From NCBI RefSeq assembly GCF_900109995.1, contig NZ_FOCB01000006.1, positions 124,001-188,000 on the forward strand: a stretch of DNA of 64,000 bases, written 5' to 3'. The notes under the pieces are model-generated. The model did no database searches, had not been told where the DNA came from, and was given only the letters and a program-made list of their open reading frames with translations. Source of the stretch: Pseudomonas sp. ok272 (GTDB taxonomy: Bacteria > Pseudomonadota > Gammaproteobacteria > Pseudomonadales > Pseudomonadaceae). The position numbers and the translations under genes are program-made. Shown piece after piece: positions 31,267-41,201 of this stretch; position 1 is the stretch's first letter, and each line of letters begins with the position of its first letter.

Positions 31267-32550
31267 ATGTCCTCAACCACTCATAAAAGCATCGATATCA
31301 AAAAAAGCCTGGTTGACGCGATTCTTGCCGGCCTGATTGCCTTGATCGTCTTCGGTCCGATTGTCGGCATCGTCCTCGATGGCTACAGCTTCAACCTGGA
31401 ACCCAAGCGCGTGGCCTGGATCATTGCGGTGGTCATGGCCGGGCGCTTTGCCCTGAGCCTGTTCCTGCAAACCAGCAAGGGCCGCCGGATCCTCGACGGC
31501 TTCGAGAACACCGGCTCCGGGGTGCATGTGTTGGCGCCGGACTACAAGTCGCGGCTGCGCTGGATCATCCCCATCGTGATCGTCATCGCGGTGGTCTTCC
31601 CGTTCTTCTCCAACTCCTACCTGCTGGGCGTGGTCATCCTCGGGTTGATCTACGTGTTGCTGGGGTTGGGACTGAACATTGTGGTTGGCCTGGCGGGCCT
31701 GCTGGACCTGGGCTATGTGGCGTTCTATGCCATCGGTGCCTATGGCCTGGCGCTGGGGTATCAATACCTCGGGCTGGGGTTCTGGACCGTCTTGCCGCTG
31801 GCGGCCATCGCGGCGGCACTGGCCGGGTGCATCCTGGGGTTCCCGGTGCTGCGCCTGCACGGCGACTACCTGGCGATCGTCACCCTGGGCTTTGGCGAGA
31901 TCATCCGCCTGATCCTCAACAACTGGTTGTCATTGACCGGCGGCCCCAACGGCATGCCGGCGCCGCTGCCGACGTTCTTCGGCCTGGAGTTCGGCAAGCG
32001 GGCGAAGGAGGGCGGCGTGCCGTTCCATGAATTCTTCGGCACCGTCTATAACCCGGACGTGAAGTATTACTTCATCTACGCCGTGTTGTTCCTGGTGGTC
32101 TTGGCGGTGCTGTACATCAAGCATCGCCTGACCCGCATGCCGGTCGGCCGCGCCTGGGAAGCGCTGCGCGAAGATGAAATCGCCTGCCGTTCCATGGGCC
32201 TGAACCACGTGCTGGTGAAACTCTCGGCGTTTACCCTGGGCGCGTCGACGGCGGGTCTGGCGGGGGTGTTCTTCGCCACTTACCAGGGCTTCGTCAACCC
32301 GACGTCCTTCACCTTCTTCGAGTCGGCGCTGATCCTCGCGATTGTCGTGCTCGGGGGCATGGGCTCGACCATCGGCGTGGTCATCGCCGCGTTCGTCTTG
32401 ACCGTCGCGCCTGAGCTGCTGCGCAGCTTCGCCGAGTACCGGGTGCTGTTGTTCGGCATCCTGATGGTGTTGATGATGATCTGGCGCCCGCGTGGTCTGA
32501 TCCGGATCAGCCGCACTGGCGTGACCCCGCGCAAAGGAGTGGCGCCATGA
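31267..32550 (+). CDS. livM: Branched-chain amino acid ABC transporter, permease LivM/BraE type
   Basis: A 427-residue permease, longer than LivH because of an extra N-terminal region (residues 1-110) with additional helices. The core has GLGLNIVVGLAGLLDLGYVAF, RLHGDYLAIVTLGFGEI and the C-terminal SALILAIVVLGGMGSTIGVV ATPase-contact loop. It ends by overlapping the livG start (ATGA). Confidence 0.94.
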   Translation: MSSTTHKSIDIKKSLVDAILAGLIALIVFGPIVGIVLDGYSFNLEPKRVAWIIAVVMAGRFALSLFLQTSKGRRILDGFENTGSGVHVLAPDYKSRLRWIIPIVIVIAVVFPFFSNSYLLGVVILGLIYVLLGLGLNIVVGLAGLLDLGYVAFYAIGAYGLALGYQYLGLGFWTVLPLAAIAAALAGCILGFPVLRLHGDYLAIVTLGFGEIIRLILNNWLSLTGGPNGMPAPLPTFFGLEFGKRAKEGGVPFHEFFGTVYNPDVKYYFIYAVLFLVVLAVLYIKHRLTRMPVGRAWEALREDEIACRSMGLNHVLVKLSAFTLGASTAGLAGVFFATYQGFVNPTSFTFFESALILAIVVLGGMGSTIGVVIAAFVLTVAPELLRSFAEYRVLLFGILMVLMMIWRPRGLIRISRTGVTPRKGVAP

Positions 32551-33419
32551 GCGAAGTCGTTCTGTCTGTCGAGAAACTGATGATGCACTTCGGCGGCATC
32601 AAGGCCCTGAGCGACGTCAGCCTTCAGGTCCATCGCAATTCGATCTTTGCCCTGATCGGCCCCAACGGCGCCGGCAAGACCACGGTGTTCAACTGCCTGA
32701 CCGGGTTCTACAAGGCCTCCGGTGGGCGGATCGAACTCAATGCCCGGGGCGAGAAGACCAACGTCATCCAGCTCCTGGGCGAGTCGTTCAGGCTCACGGA
32801 CTTCGTCCGCCCGAAAAACTTCGCCAGTCGCCTGTACTACAAAATGTTCGGCGGCACCCACCTGGTGAACCGCGCCGGCCTGGCGCGCACGTTCCAGAAC
32901 ATCCGCCTGTTCAAGGAAATGTCGGTGCTGGAAAACCTGCTGGTGGCCCAGCACATGTGGGTCAACCGCAACATGTTGGCCGGCATCCTCAACACCAAGG
33001 GCTACCGCCAGGCCGAGAGCGACGCGCTGGACCATGCCTTCTATTGGCTGGAAGTGGTCGACCTGGTGGACTGCGCCAACCGCCTGGCCGGTGAGTTGTC
33101 CTACGGCCAGCAACGGCGCCTGGAAATCGCCCGCGCCATGTGCACCCGCCCGCAGATCATCTGCCTCGACGAACCGGCCGCCGGCCTCAACCCTCAAGAA
33201 ACCGAAGCGCTGAGCGCGATGATCCGGCTGCTGCGCGACGAGCACGATCTGACCGTGGTGCTGATCGAACACGACATGGGCATGGTCATGAGCATTTCCG
33301 ATCACATCGTGGTGCTGGACCACGGCATCGTGATCGCCGAGGGAGGTCCCGAGGCGATCCGCAACGATCCCAAGGTGATCGCCGCCTACCTGGGCGCCGA
33401 TGAAGAGGAGGTGGTATGA
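32547..33419 (+). CDS. livG: Branched-chain amino acid ABC transporter, ATPase LivG/BraF type
   Basis: A 290-residue ABC ATPase. Walker A GPNGAGKTT is at about 37-45, the signature is LSYGQQRRLEIARAM, and Walker B is ICLDEPAAGLNP; the C-terminal VLDHGIVIAEG is typical. Residues 70-110 contain the LivG-specific insertion. It starts within the end of livM and overlaps livF by four bases. It drives import together with LivF. Confidence 0.95.
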   Translation: MSEVVLSVEKLMMHFGGIKALSDVSLQVHRNSIFALIGPNGAGKTTVFNCLTGFYKASGGRIELNARGEKTNVIQLLGESFRLTDFVRPKNFASRLYYKMFGGTHLVNRAGLARTFQNIRLFKEMSVLENLLVAQHMWVNRNMLAGILNTKGYRQAESDALDHAFYWLEVVDLVDCANRLAGELSYGQQRRLEIARAMCTRPQIICLDEPAAGLNPQETEALSAMIRLLRDEHDLTVVLIEHDMGMVMSISDHIVVLDHGIVIAEGGPEAIRNDPKVIAAYLGADEEEVV

Positions 33420-34132
33420 GCCAGCGAATCCTCGAACTCAAGGAACTGGACGTGTTCTACGGGCCGATCCAGGCGCTGAAGAAAGTCTCGCTGCACATCG
33501 ACGAAGGGGAGACCGTCAGCCTGATCGGCTCCAACGGCGCCGGCAAGTCGACGCTGCTGATGTCGATCTTCGGCCAGCCGCGGGCGGCCGATGGGCAGAT
33601 CATCTACCAAGGCGTGGACATCACTCACAAATCGTCCCACTACATCGCCTCCCACGGCATCGCCCAGTCGCCGGAAGGGCGGCGGGTGTTCCCCGACATG
33701 ACGGTCGAGGAAAACCTGCAGATGGGTACCATCCCCATTGGCGACAAGCATGTGGACGAAGACATGCAGCGCATGTTCGAGCTGTTTCCACGGCTCAAGG
33801 AGCGGCGCAACCAGCGGGCGATGACCATGTCCGGTGGCGAACAGCAAATGCTCGCCATTGCCCGCGCCCTGATGAGCCGGCCCAAGTTGCTGCTGCTGGA
33901 CGAGCCGAGCCTGGGCCTGGCGCCGATCGTGGTGAAGCAGATCTTCGCCACCTTGCGTGAGTTGGCGGGGACCGGCATGACCATCTTCCTGGTGGAGCAG
34001 AACGCCAACCACGCGCTCAAGCTGTCCGACCGGGCCTATGTGATGGTCAACGGGCAGATCCGCCTCAGCGGCACCGGCAAGGAGTTGCTGGTGAACGAGG
34101 AGGTGCGCAACGCCTACCTGGGCGGGCATTGA
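33416..34132 (+). CDS. livF: Branched-chain amino acid ABC transporter, ATPase LivF/BraG type
   Basis: A 238-residue ABC ATPase, the second nucleotide-binding subunit. Walker A GSNGAGKST, signature MSGGEQQMLAIARAL, Walker B LLLDEPSLGLAP and the switch histidine region replaced by LVEQNANHAL, all as in LivF. It is the last gene of the operon and is followed by a strong terminator. Confidence 0.95.
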   Translation: MSQRILELKELDVFYGPIQALKKVSLHIDEGETVSLIGSNGAGKSTLLMSIFGQPRAADGQIIYQGVDITHKSSHYIASHGIAQSPEGRRVFPDMTVEENLQMGTIPIGDKHVDEDMQRMFELFPRLKERRNQRAMTMSGGEQQMLAIARALMSRPKLLLLDEPSLGLAPIVVKQIFATLRELAGTGMTIFLVEQNANHALKLSDRAYVMVNGQIRLSGTGKELLVNEEVRNAYLGGH

Positions 34133-34153
34133 GCCGTTGCTGAAACGGTCCAC

Positions 34154-34183
34154 AACCCCGGCGCGCAATCGCCGGGGTTTTTT
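34154..34183 (+). terminator. Terminator of the liv operon
   Basis: A 9-bp stem AACCCCGGC/GCCGGGGTT followed by TTTT, 22 bp past the livF stop. Confidence 0.9.
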
Positions 34184-34209
34184 ACGCCTCCACGATAGTG
34201 CCCAACCCT

Positions 34210-34297
34210 GTGGGAGCGAGCCTGCTCGCGAAGCGGGTACCTCATTCAACATCAATGTGACCGACCTGCCGTATTCGTGAGCAGGCTCGCTCCCACA
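34210..34297. repeat. REPIN after the liv operon
   Basis: An inverted pair of GTGGGAGCGAGCCTGCTCGC with a right arm (GTGAGCAGGCTCGCTCCCAC) changed at one base. Confidence 0.9.
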
Positions 34298-34313
34298 GAG
34301 GTGCGGGGGAAAT

Positions 34314-34801
34314 TGTGGACAACAAATTCCGCAAGCTGTTAAGGCGCGACATAAAGACGCTGCAAATGGCTGTTTTTCCACAGCTTTGACTTGTCCCCGT
34401 TTGCTGTGGAACTGGCTGTGGGTAACGTGGGTGCAACTCGCTGCAGGCCTTTATAGCCGGGGCTTACAAGCTGATGGTTGTTTTTTGATCAGGCGTTTTT
34501 GGTCGATGGAGTGGCCAGGATGTCAACCTCTTTATTCGGCCCAAGGTGCAACCCGAAACGACCCCGCCAGCCTGTGGATAAGTCTGTGGTTAAACTCTGG
34601 AAAGACTCGGCAAAGTACCGCCGTTAAAGGCTTCAAGCCATCACTTGGCGCACGTCTCCTGCCCGGTGAATGGGCGGGGCAACACGGCAGGCCCACGAGG
34701 GTCAAGTAAAAAACTTCTCAAGATGCTCGCAAAGCCTTGTGGGTAAAGGACTTTACGGTTTTGCACTTGCCCCCAAAGACTGTGGACCGGCCTGTGGATA
34801 A
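34314..34801 (+). other. Non-coding region with clustered DnaA-box-like 9-mers
   Basis: The 831-bp space between livF and the SDR gene has no supported gene. Six 9-mers on the same strand fit TGTGGNTAA or differ at one base. TGTGGATAA (perfect DnaA box complement) is at 34573-34581 and 34793-34801. TGTGGGTAA is at 34417-34425 and 34738-34746, TGTGGTTAA at 34585-34593 and TGTGGACAA at 34314-34322. Two ~45-bp blocks at 34403 and 34779 are diverged direct repeats of each other. It could be a DnaA-titration or reactivation locus, or a promoter array for the SDR gene. Function is inferred only. Confidence 0.5.
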
Positions 34802-34891
34802 CGTGCGCGCAGTTGGCTGCGAGCCACGGCGGATAGGGTCTGCGCTGGATTGTGCGTTTTTTGTACAGTTGTCGCGAGGTTGCCGCCGTGA

Positions 34892-35734
<843 letters not shown>

Positions 35735-35799
35735 GACCGGCTTGCCGGCGAAGGCGGCCTAGCTCTGGCGGTTGGGGGGCATATCCGTTGCTGCGGTCA

Positions 35800-36110
35800 T
35801 GGCTGCTGGCGGTTCCGCCCTTACGGCGGGTCACTTTTTCAAACGCCAAAAAGTAACCAAAAGGCTTTGCCCCGAGCGTTCGGCCCCTCGCTAAGGCTCG
35901 GGGTTCCTTCGCTACGGTATCCATCCGGGGGCATCGCTCTCCGGTTTGCTTCGCTGCACCTCCCTGCGATGTGTTCGACTGCGTCGAACGGCGCTGCGCG
36001 CCAGTCCCCAGATGAATACCTCCGCTCAGCCTGCCGACGGGGCGGGTGGATCAAGATCAAGAGCTTCAGGCGAGCTAACGCTCGGCCTGTTGAGTGGTGA
36101 AGGGCGGAGT
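35800..36110. repeat. Dispersed intergenic repeat of fluorescent pseudomonads (likely)
   Basis: Between the SDR gene and the AGE-family gene (671 bp without a gene) lies a block starting GGCGGTTCCGCCCTTACGGC, containing AACGCCAAAAAGTAACCAAA and several small hairpins (CGAGCGTTCGG..., CTCGCTAAGGCTCG). I recognise this block from memory as widely dispersed in P. fluorescens-group genomes. Its mechanism of spread is unknown to me. Open frames through it look spurious. Confidence 0.55.
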
Positions 36111-36126
36111 CGGGTGGCTGGGCGTT

Positions 36127-36197
36127 TGGTGGTGGTGGTGGTGGTGGTGGTGGTGGTGGTGGTGGTGGTGGTGGTGGTGGTGGTGGTGGTGGTGGTG
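36127..36197 (+). repeat. (TGG)23 trinucleotide microsatellite
   Basis: Twenty-three uninterrupted TGG units plus TG. This is a very long perfect triplet run for a bacterial chromosome and is not in a credible gene. It lies 209 bp from the AGE-family gene stop. Length is expected to vary by slippage. Confidence 0.97.
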
Positions 36198-36294
36198 AAT
36201 TTGCTTTTGGTGGGCGCGGGCTTGTCGGATCGCCGCACCGTCGCGAAGACGGCCTGCCAGCCGACTTGTTTCTAGCAGATGTACCCTGATTCAT

Positions 36295-36394
36295 TGTGGG
36301 GGCGAGACCGGCTGCCGGCGAAGACGGCCCGCCAGCCAACCTACCTCTTGCGGATGCACCCGATCCCTTGTGGGAGCGAGCCCGCTCGCGAAGG
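36295..36394. repeat. REP fragments downstream of the AGE-family gene
   Basis: A divergent REP-like core (GGGGCGAGACCGGCTGCCGG, about 36299) and a good core GTGGGAGCGAGCCCGCTCGC (36370-36389) in the same orientation. A third, eroded copy begins near 36205. Confidence 0.7.
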
Positions 36395-36405
36395 CATTCG
36401 TTCAG

Positions 36406-37539
36406 TTAACGAAGATACTCAGCCAGCCCGCGGTAGCAGGTCGCCAAGTGGTAGGGCGTGGTCGACGGCATGTCGCGTCGGCTGACGGTGCCGGTGGTGT
36501 CCAGGCATTCGTACCAGCCGTCGGGGTGCAGGAAGCGCTGTTGCAGGGCGTTCAGTTGGCGTTGCAGCGCCGCTTCGCTGTCGGGGCGTAAGGTCAGGGC
36601 GCGCAGGTATTCGGCCTGGGCCCAGATGCGTTGGGTGCCATCACGCAAGCGCCCGCCTTGTTCGAGGTCGAGCATGGCGGCGACGGCGCCGGTCTGTGGG
36701 TCGACGCCCAGTTGCTCGGTGAAGGCGAAGGCGCGGCTCAGCGAGGTGTGAAGGGCTGAGCCGCGCAGGGCGCTGGATGAGTCCAGCAGAAAGAACCACT
36801 CGAACTGGTGCCCGGGCTCGAACCAGTTATCCACAGCCCCCAGCGGTTTCTCCATCATCACCCCGTGCCTGGCGTCGATGAAGCGTTGCTGCATCGCTGT
36901 GCACAGGGCGGCCAGGGCGGTGGACACCTGAGCGTCATCACGTACGGACAGGGTGGCGAGGAACGCTTCGGCCAAGTGCATCAGCGGGTTTTGCAGCGGC
37001 CCGCAGTCGAGTGACGACCAGTCGCGATCCAGGCTGGCTTCGTACAGGCCGTCGCCGGTGGCAAAGCGTTGGGCGATGACGTGCAGGGCGGCGTTGAGCG
37101 CTGATTCGACCAGCGGTTCGCGCACCTTGGCCCAGTAGTGGGCGCAGGCGAACAGGATGAAGGCGTGGGTGTAGAGGTCTTTGCGCAGGTCCAGGGGCGC
37201 ACCTTGGGCGTCGATGCTGTAGAACCAGCCGCCGTGCTCGGCATCGTGGAAGTGCTGCTGCAACGAGCGGAACAACGCGCCGGCGCGCTCCTGTGCGGTT
37301 GGAACTTCGCCGATCAGGCTGGCGAACAGGTACAACTGCCGGGCGCAGGCCATGGCGCGGTAGCGCTGTGGTGGCAATGGCTGGTGCTCGGCGTCCAGTG
37401 CCTCATAGGGCAGCGCCATGTCCGCGTTCCAGCCCGGGCCTTGCCAGAGCGGCACGATCACGTCCCGAAAATGCTGGTGGACTGAGGCAAAAACAGCGCT
37501 CAGTTCAGGCTGGGAGGCAGAGCGAGGAGCATGGGGCAT
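36406..37539 (-). CDS. AGE family epimerase/isomerase
   Basis: A 377-residue (alpha/alpha)6-barrel protein of the N-acylglucosamine 2-epimerase/cellobiose 2-epimerase superfamily. Conserved barrel segments include GGWFYSIDAQGAPLDLRKDLYTHAF, with the catalytic-type histidine after LYT, GHQFEWFFLL and the C-terminal ATCYRGLAEYL. These proteins interconvert aldoses such as mannose/fructose or epimerise C2; the substrate is unknown. No sugar genes are next to it. The rightward neighbour is the urease accessory group, on the same strand but separated by a REPIN. Confidence 0.82.
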   Translation of the reverse strand: MPHAPRSASQPELSAVFASVHQHFRDVIVPLWQGPGWNADMALPYEALDAEHQPLPPQRYRAMACARQLYLFASLIGEVPTAQERAGALFRSLQQHFHDAEHGGWFYSIDAQGAPLDLRKDLYTHAFILFACAHYWAKVREPLVESALNAALHVIAQRFATGDGLYEASLDRDWSSLDCGPLQNPLMHLAEAFLATLSVRDDAQVSTALAALCTAMQQRFIDARHGVMMEKPLGAVDNWFEPGHQFEWFFLLDSSSALRGSALHTSLSRAFAFTEQLGVDPQTGAVAAMLDLEQGGRLRDGTQRIWAQAEYLRALTLRPDSEAALQRQLNALQQRFLHPDGWYECLDTTGTVSRRDMPSTTPYHLATCYRGLAEYLR

Positions 37540-37617
37540 GGGCTGGCGTCGTCACGGCAGGAGTATGGGCGCGATATGGTAGCAGGCCTGGGTGATGTGG
37601 TGTCTGTTGGGCGGTCT

Positions 37618-37684
37618 TGGCGAGCAGGTTCGCTCCCACAGGTGTTCAACGCAAATCCCTGGTGGGAGCGAGCCTGCTCGCGAA
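37618..37684. repeat. REPIN between AGE-family gene and hupE/ureJ
   Basis: An inverted pair in head-out orientation (GCGAGCAGGTTCGCTCCCAC then GTGGGAGCGAGCCTGCTCGC), with a short spacer. Confidence 0.88.
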
Positions 37685-37710
37685 TGAGGCCCGCCCAGGC
37701 CACAAACAAC

Positions 37711-38283
37711 TCAGCCTGCCAACAACCAGACCCCGGTCGCCGCCGAAGCCGCTCCCGCGACCCGCACCAATGGCGCCGCCGCGCGCGGCAACGTGCGGAC
37801 CACCGCGTAGCCGGCGGCATGCAGCAGCGCCGTGGCGGCGATGAAGCCCGTCGCGTAGGTCCACGGGCTGGACATGTCCGGCAACTCCAGGCCATGGGCG
37901 ACGCCATGGCACAGGGCGAATAACGCCGTGGCGGCCATTGCCAGGCCGAGCGGCGGGCGCACTGCCAGGGCCACGGCCAGCCCGAGGGCCAGCACCGAGG
38001 CGGCGATTGCGCCTTCCAGGGCAGGCAAGTTCAATCCTTCAAAACCCAGCAGGCCACCCATCAGCATGCTGGCGACAAAGGTGCAGGGCAGGGCCCAGCG
38101 CGCCGCGCCTTGTTGTTGCGCGGCCCACAGGCCCACGGCGAGCATCGCCAGCAAGTGGTCCAGGCCGCCGAGCGGGTGGCTGATGCCGGCCAGCAGGCCG
38201 TTGTCGCCGTGGCCGGGGTGGGCGAAGGCCAGCGCGGGGCTGAGGAGCAGGGCGGCGGCGACCAAGAGGTGTTTGCGTGACAT
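37711..38283 (-). CDS. HupE/UreJ family protein
   Basis: A 190-residue membrane protein. A signal-like N-terminus (LLVAAALLLSPALAFA) is followed by HPGHGDN and HPLGGLDHLLAMLAVGLWAAQ, the histidine-rich signature of the family. About six helices follow, with ALCHGVAHGLELP near the middle. Members are thought to be secondary nickel permeases serving urease or NiFe hydrogenase. Its place 28 bp after ureG supports the urease role. Confidence 0.9.
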   Translation of the reverse strand: MSRKHLLVAAALLLSPALAFAHPGHGDNGLLAGISHPLGGLDHLLAMLAVGLWAAQQQGAARWALPCTFVASMLMGGLLGFEGLNLPALEGAIAASVLALGLAVALAVRPPLGLAMAATALFALCHGVAHGLELPDMSSPWTYATGFIAATALLHAAGYAVVRTLPRAAAPLVRVAGAASAATGVWLLAG

Positions 38284-38311
38284 GGATGGGGTTTCCTTGT
38301 GGATAAGTTGA

Positions 38312-38926
<615 letters not shown>

Positions 38927-38949
38927 GTGATTCTCCAAAGTAACAGGCC

Positions 38950-39624
38950 CTAGGAACGGAACAGGCGGCTGTATTGGCGCTCATGGGCCATGCTCGCCAG
39001 GGACAGGCCAAACGCAGCGCTGCCGTAAGAGTGGGGGTCGATCCGGGTAGCGTCGTGCTGGGCCTGTTGCAGCAGCGGCAGCAATTCGCTGGTCAGGCGT
39101 TGCGCGGCTTGCTGGCCCAGGGGCAAGGTTTTCATCAGCACCGCCAGTTGGTTTTCCAGCCAGCTCCACAGCCAGGCGGCCAGGGCATCGTCGGGATTGA
39201 TCCCCCAGGCGCGCGCGGCCAGGGCCCAGCCGAGGGCCAGGTGCGGTTCGCGGTGTTGATCGAGAAAGGCCCGGGCGGGGGGATCCAGTTCCGGCAGGCC
39301 GTTGAGCAGTTGCTGCAGGGAATAGCCCATCTGCCGGCTTTCCTGATGCAACTCACGGGTTTCCCGGCTGGCGCGGTGTTCCTCGCTGCAGCGCTGCAAC
39401 CGGGGCCAGTCCAGATGGGCGGCGGCGGTGCAATGGGCCAGCAGGAGCGGGGCTTCGAAGCGCGCCAGATTGAGCAGCAACTGGTCGCCGATCCAGCGCC
39501 GGGCCGACCGCGGGTCGTGCACCCGACCGTTGTCCACGGCCATTTCCAGGCCCTGGGAATAGCTGTAGCCACCAATCGGCAGTTGCGGACTGGCCAGGCG
39601 CAACAGCGCCCAGGCCGGGTTCAT
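38950..39624 (-). CDS. ureF: Urease accessory protein UreF
   Basis: A 224-residue all-helical UreF. The signature [20 protein letters not shown] is at the N-terminus (11-30), and [25 protein letters not shown] at the C-terminus includes the conserved tail that contacts UreG. It forms a bridge between UreD and UreG. The start overlaps the ureE stop by two bases. Confidence 0.95.
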   Translation of the reverse strand: MNPAWALLRLASPQLPIGGYSYSQGLEMAVDNGRVHDPRSARRWIGDQLLLNLARFEAPLLLAHCTAAAHLDWPRLQRCSEEHRASRETRELHQESRQMGYSLQQLLNGLPELDPPARAFLDQHREPHLALGWALAARAWGINPDDALAAWLWSWLENQLAVLMKTLPLGQQAAQRLTSELLPLLQQAQHDATRIDPHSYGSAAFGLSLASMAHERQYSRLFRS

Positions 39625-40121
39625 GGGCGCACGCCGAACTGGTGCAGCTTGGGGGCGTAGTTGAAGGCTTCTTCACCATGGCGCGAATGATGATGACCAC
39701 CGCCATAGGCGCCGTGTTCCGGCTGGAACGGCGCTTCGAGGCTCTGCGCCTGGGCACCGAGTTGTTCGAGCATGGCCTTGAGCACGTAGTCATCCAGCAG
39801 GCGTAGCCAGCCGTCACCGACTTGCAGGGCAACGTGACGGTTACCCAGGTGATAGGCGGCGCGGGTCAGTTCAAAGGGATTGGCACAGGTGACGTGCAGC
39901 AACTGTTCGGGGCGGGCGCAGACGCGCACGGTGCGGCCGTCCTCTGCCTGCAGGCATTCGTCGTCATGCAGCGGCGGCTGGCCGCGCTCCAAAAACAACC
40001 CGACGTCTTCCCCCTCGGCACTGAAACAGCGCAGGCGGCTTTTGCTGCGGGCGTCGAAGTTCAGGTGCAACTCGGCGGCCCAGACGGGTTGAGGCGCGAT
40101 TCGGCGATGAATCACCAGCAT
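39621..40121 (-). CDS. ureE: Urease accessory protein, nickel chaperone UreE
   Basis: A 166-residue UreE. The peptide-binding N-terminal domain (RRIAPQPVWAAELHLNFDAR) is followed by the metal-binding domain with AYHLGNRHVALQV. The C-terminal tail contains GGGHHHSRHGEE, a short His cluster for nickel. It passes nickel to UreG. First gene of the ureEFG-hupE group. The urease structural gene ureC is 23 kb away at the window end. Confidence 0.95.
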   Translation of the reverse strand: MLVIHRRIAPQPVWAAELHLNFDARSKSRLRCFSAEGEDVGLFLERGQPPLHDDECLQAEDGRTVRVCARPEQLLHVTCANPFELTRAAYHLGNRHVALQVGDGWLRLLDDYVLKAMLEQLGAQAQSLEAPFQPEHGAYGGGHHHSRHGEEAFNYAPKLHQFGVRP

Positions 40122-40299
40122 GGCAAGGCTTCCTGCAAATGACGATGCAGGGGCTAGAGCAAGGGGCTTGCCAATTGGGGGGCGTGTAGGAAAAAGCCGT
40201 CAGTACGTGGCCTGACTCTCAACATGAGGTGGGCGCTTGGATGAAGATGGTGCGGCAGCGTTCTAGGGCGCACCAAATTGAAGCTGTGAAAAGTACCTC

Positions 40300-40388
40300 G
40301 TGGGAGCGAGCCTGCTCGCGAAAGCGGGCTGTCTGCCGGCTCCGCTGTAACGGATACACCGCCATCGCGAGCAGGCTCGCTCCCACAG
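40300..40388. repeat. REPIN between desT and ureE
   Basis: An inverted pair of GTGGGAGCGAGCCTGCTCGC and GCGAGCAGGCTCGCTCCCAC. The space 40122-40299 shows no gene and must hold the ureE promoter. Confidence 0.9.
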
Positions 40389-40409
40389 GGCATGATGTCT
40401 AAATGACAA

Positions 40410-41042
40410 TTACTCGGTACTGCCCAACCCCTGCCAATGCTTCAGGCCAATAAAGATGAAGCGCAGTTGCTGGGTGATTTTCGCCTGTGGGGTCAGGTGC
40501 TCGGGCAGGGCGTCGACGGGTGGGTCGATGATGTCGGGCAGGGTGGCGAACACACTCTTGACCACCAGGTCGGCCATCACCGACAGGCCGGCGAAGTCCA
40601 GGTGCTGGAGCTTGGGCATCCGCGACAGGTCGGCGGCGAGGTCCGAGCTGATGTCCTCGCGCAGCTTGCCAATGGCCTGGCGCACCGGCAGCGAACCGCC
40701 GTATTGCTCGCGCGCGAGGAACAGGAACTGCGAACGGTTGGCGGTCACGACATCGAGGAAGATGCGCACCGAGGCGTCGATGATCCCGCCCATGACAAAT
40801 TCGTTGTGGCGCACCAGGCGCAGGGTGGCGCGGAAGGTCTGGTCGACTTCACTGACCAGTTCCAGGCCCAACTGATCCATGTCGGTAAAGTGCCGGTAGA
40901 AACCGGTGGGGACGATCCCGGCGGTCTTCGCCACTTCACGCAGGCTCAGGCTGCCGAATCCTCGGCCGCACTCCATCAGATGGCGGGCTGCGTCCATCAA
41001 GGCGAGGCGGGTCTGTTGTTTCTGTTCGGCGCGGGGCAGCAT
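40410..41042 (-). CDS. desT: TetR-family regulator, DesT-like
   Basis: A 210-residue TetR protein. The helix-turn-helix is FGSLSLREVAKTAGIVPTGF (about 29-48) with YRHFTDMDQLG. The sequence and its place next to ureE match P. aeruginosa DesT (PA4890), which senses the ratio of unsaturated to saturated acyl-CoA and controls the desCB acyl-CoA desaturase genes. Here the genes beside it are not desC or desB, so its target must be elsewhere. The identity is from recall of the family, not a search. Confidence 0.8.
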   Translation of the reverse strand: MLPRAEQKQQTRLALMDAARHLMECGRGFGSLSLREVAKTAGIVPTGFYRHFTDMDQLGLELVSEVDQTFRATLRLVRHNEFVMGGIIDASVRIFLDVVTANRSQFLFLAREQYGGSLPVRQAIGKLREDISSDLAADLSRMPKLQHLDFAGLSVMADLVVKSVFATLPDIIDPPVDALPEHLTPQAKITQQLRFIFIGLKHWQGLGSTE

Positions 41043-41155
41043 CAGGCGGCGGACTTCTAATCAGGGACAGCGGCGCACTCTAGCAAATCGTCTTTGCTGG
41101 CGTCGAACTTCAATCAGGGGGTCAGGCGAGGGATTGCGCGGGATTCCACAACGTC

Positions 41156-41184
41156 AAAGCCCGATCCTGAGGATCGGGCTTTTT
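41156..41184. terminator. Terminator downstream of the repeat-protein gene
   Basis: A 9-bp stem AGCCCGATCC/GGATCGGGCT with loop TGA and an A-rich left and T5 right arm. It lies 17 bp past the stop of the minus-strand gene at 41202. Confidence 0.8.
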
Positions 41185-41201
41185 CCAAGGCCGCCATGGA
41201 C

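Noticed and set aside
34314..34801. Chromosomal origin of replication
   Set aside because: DnaA-like boxes are present, but dnaA, dnaN, rpmH and an AT-rich unwinding element are not. Pseudomonas oriC lies elsewhere.
35839..36339. Minus-strand open frame with a long polyproline tract
   Set aside because: It is simply the (TGG)23 microsatellite plus a dispersed repeat read through. There is no ribosome-binding site, and the ends look non-coding.
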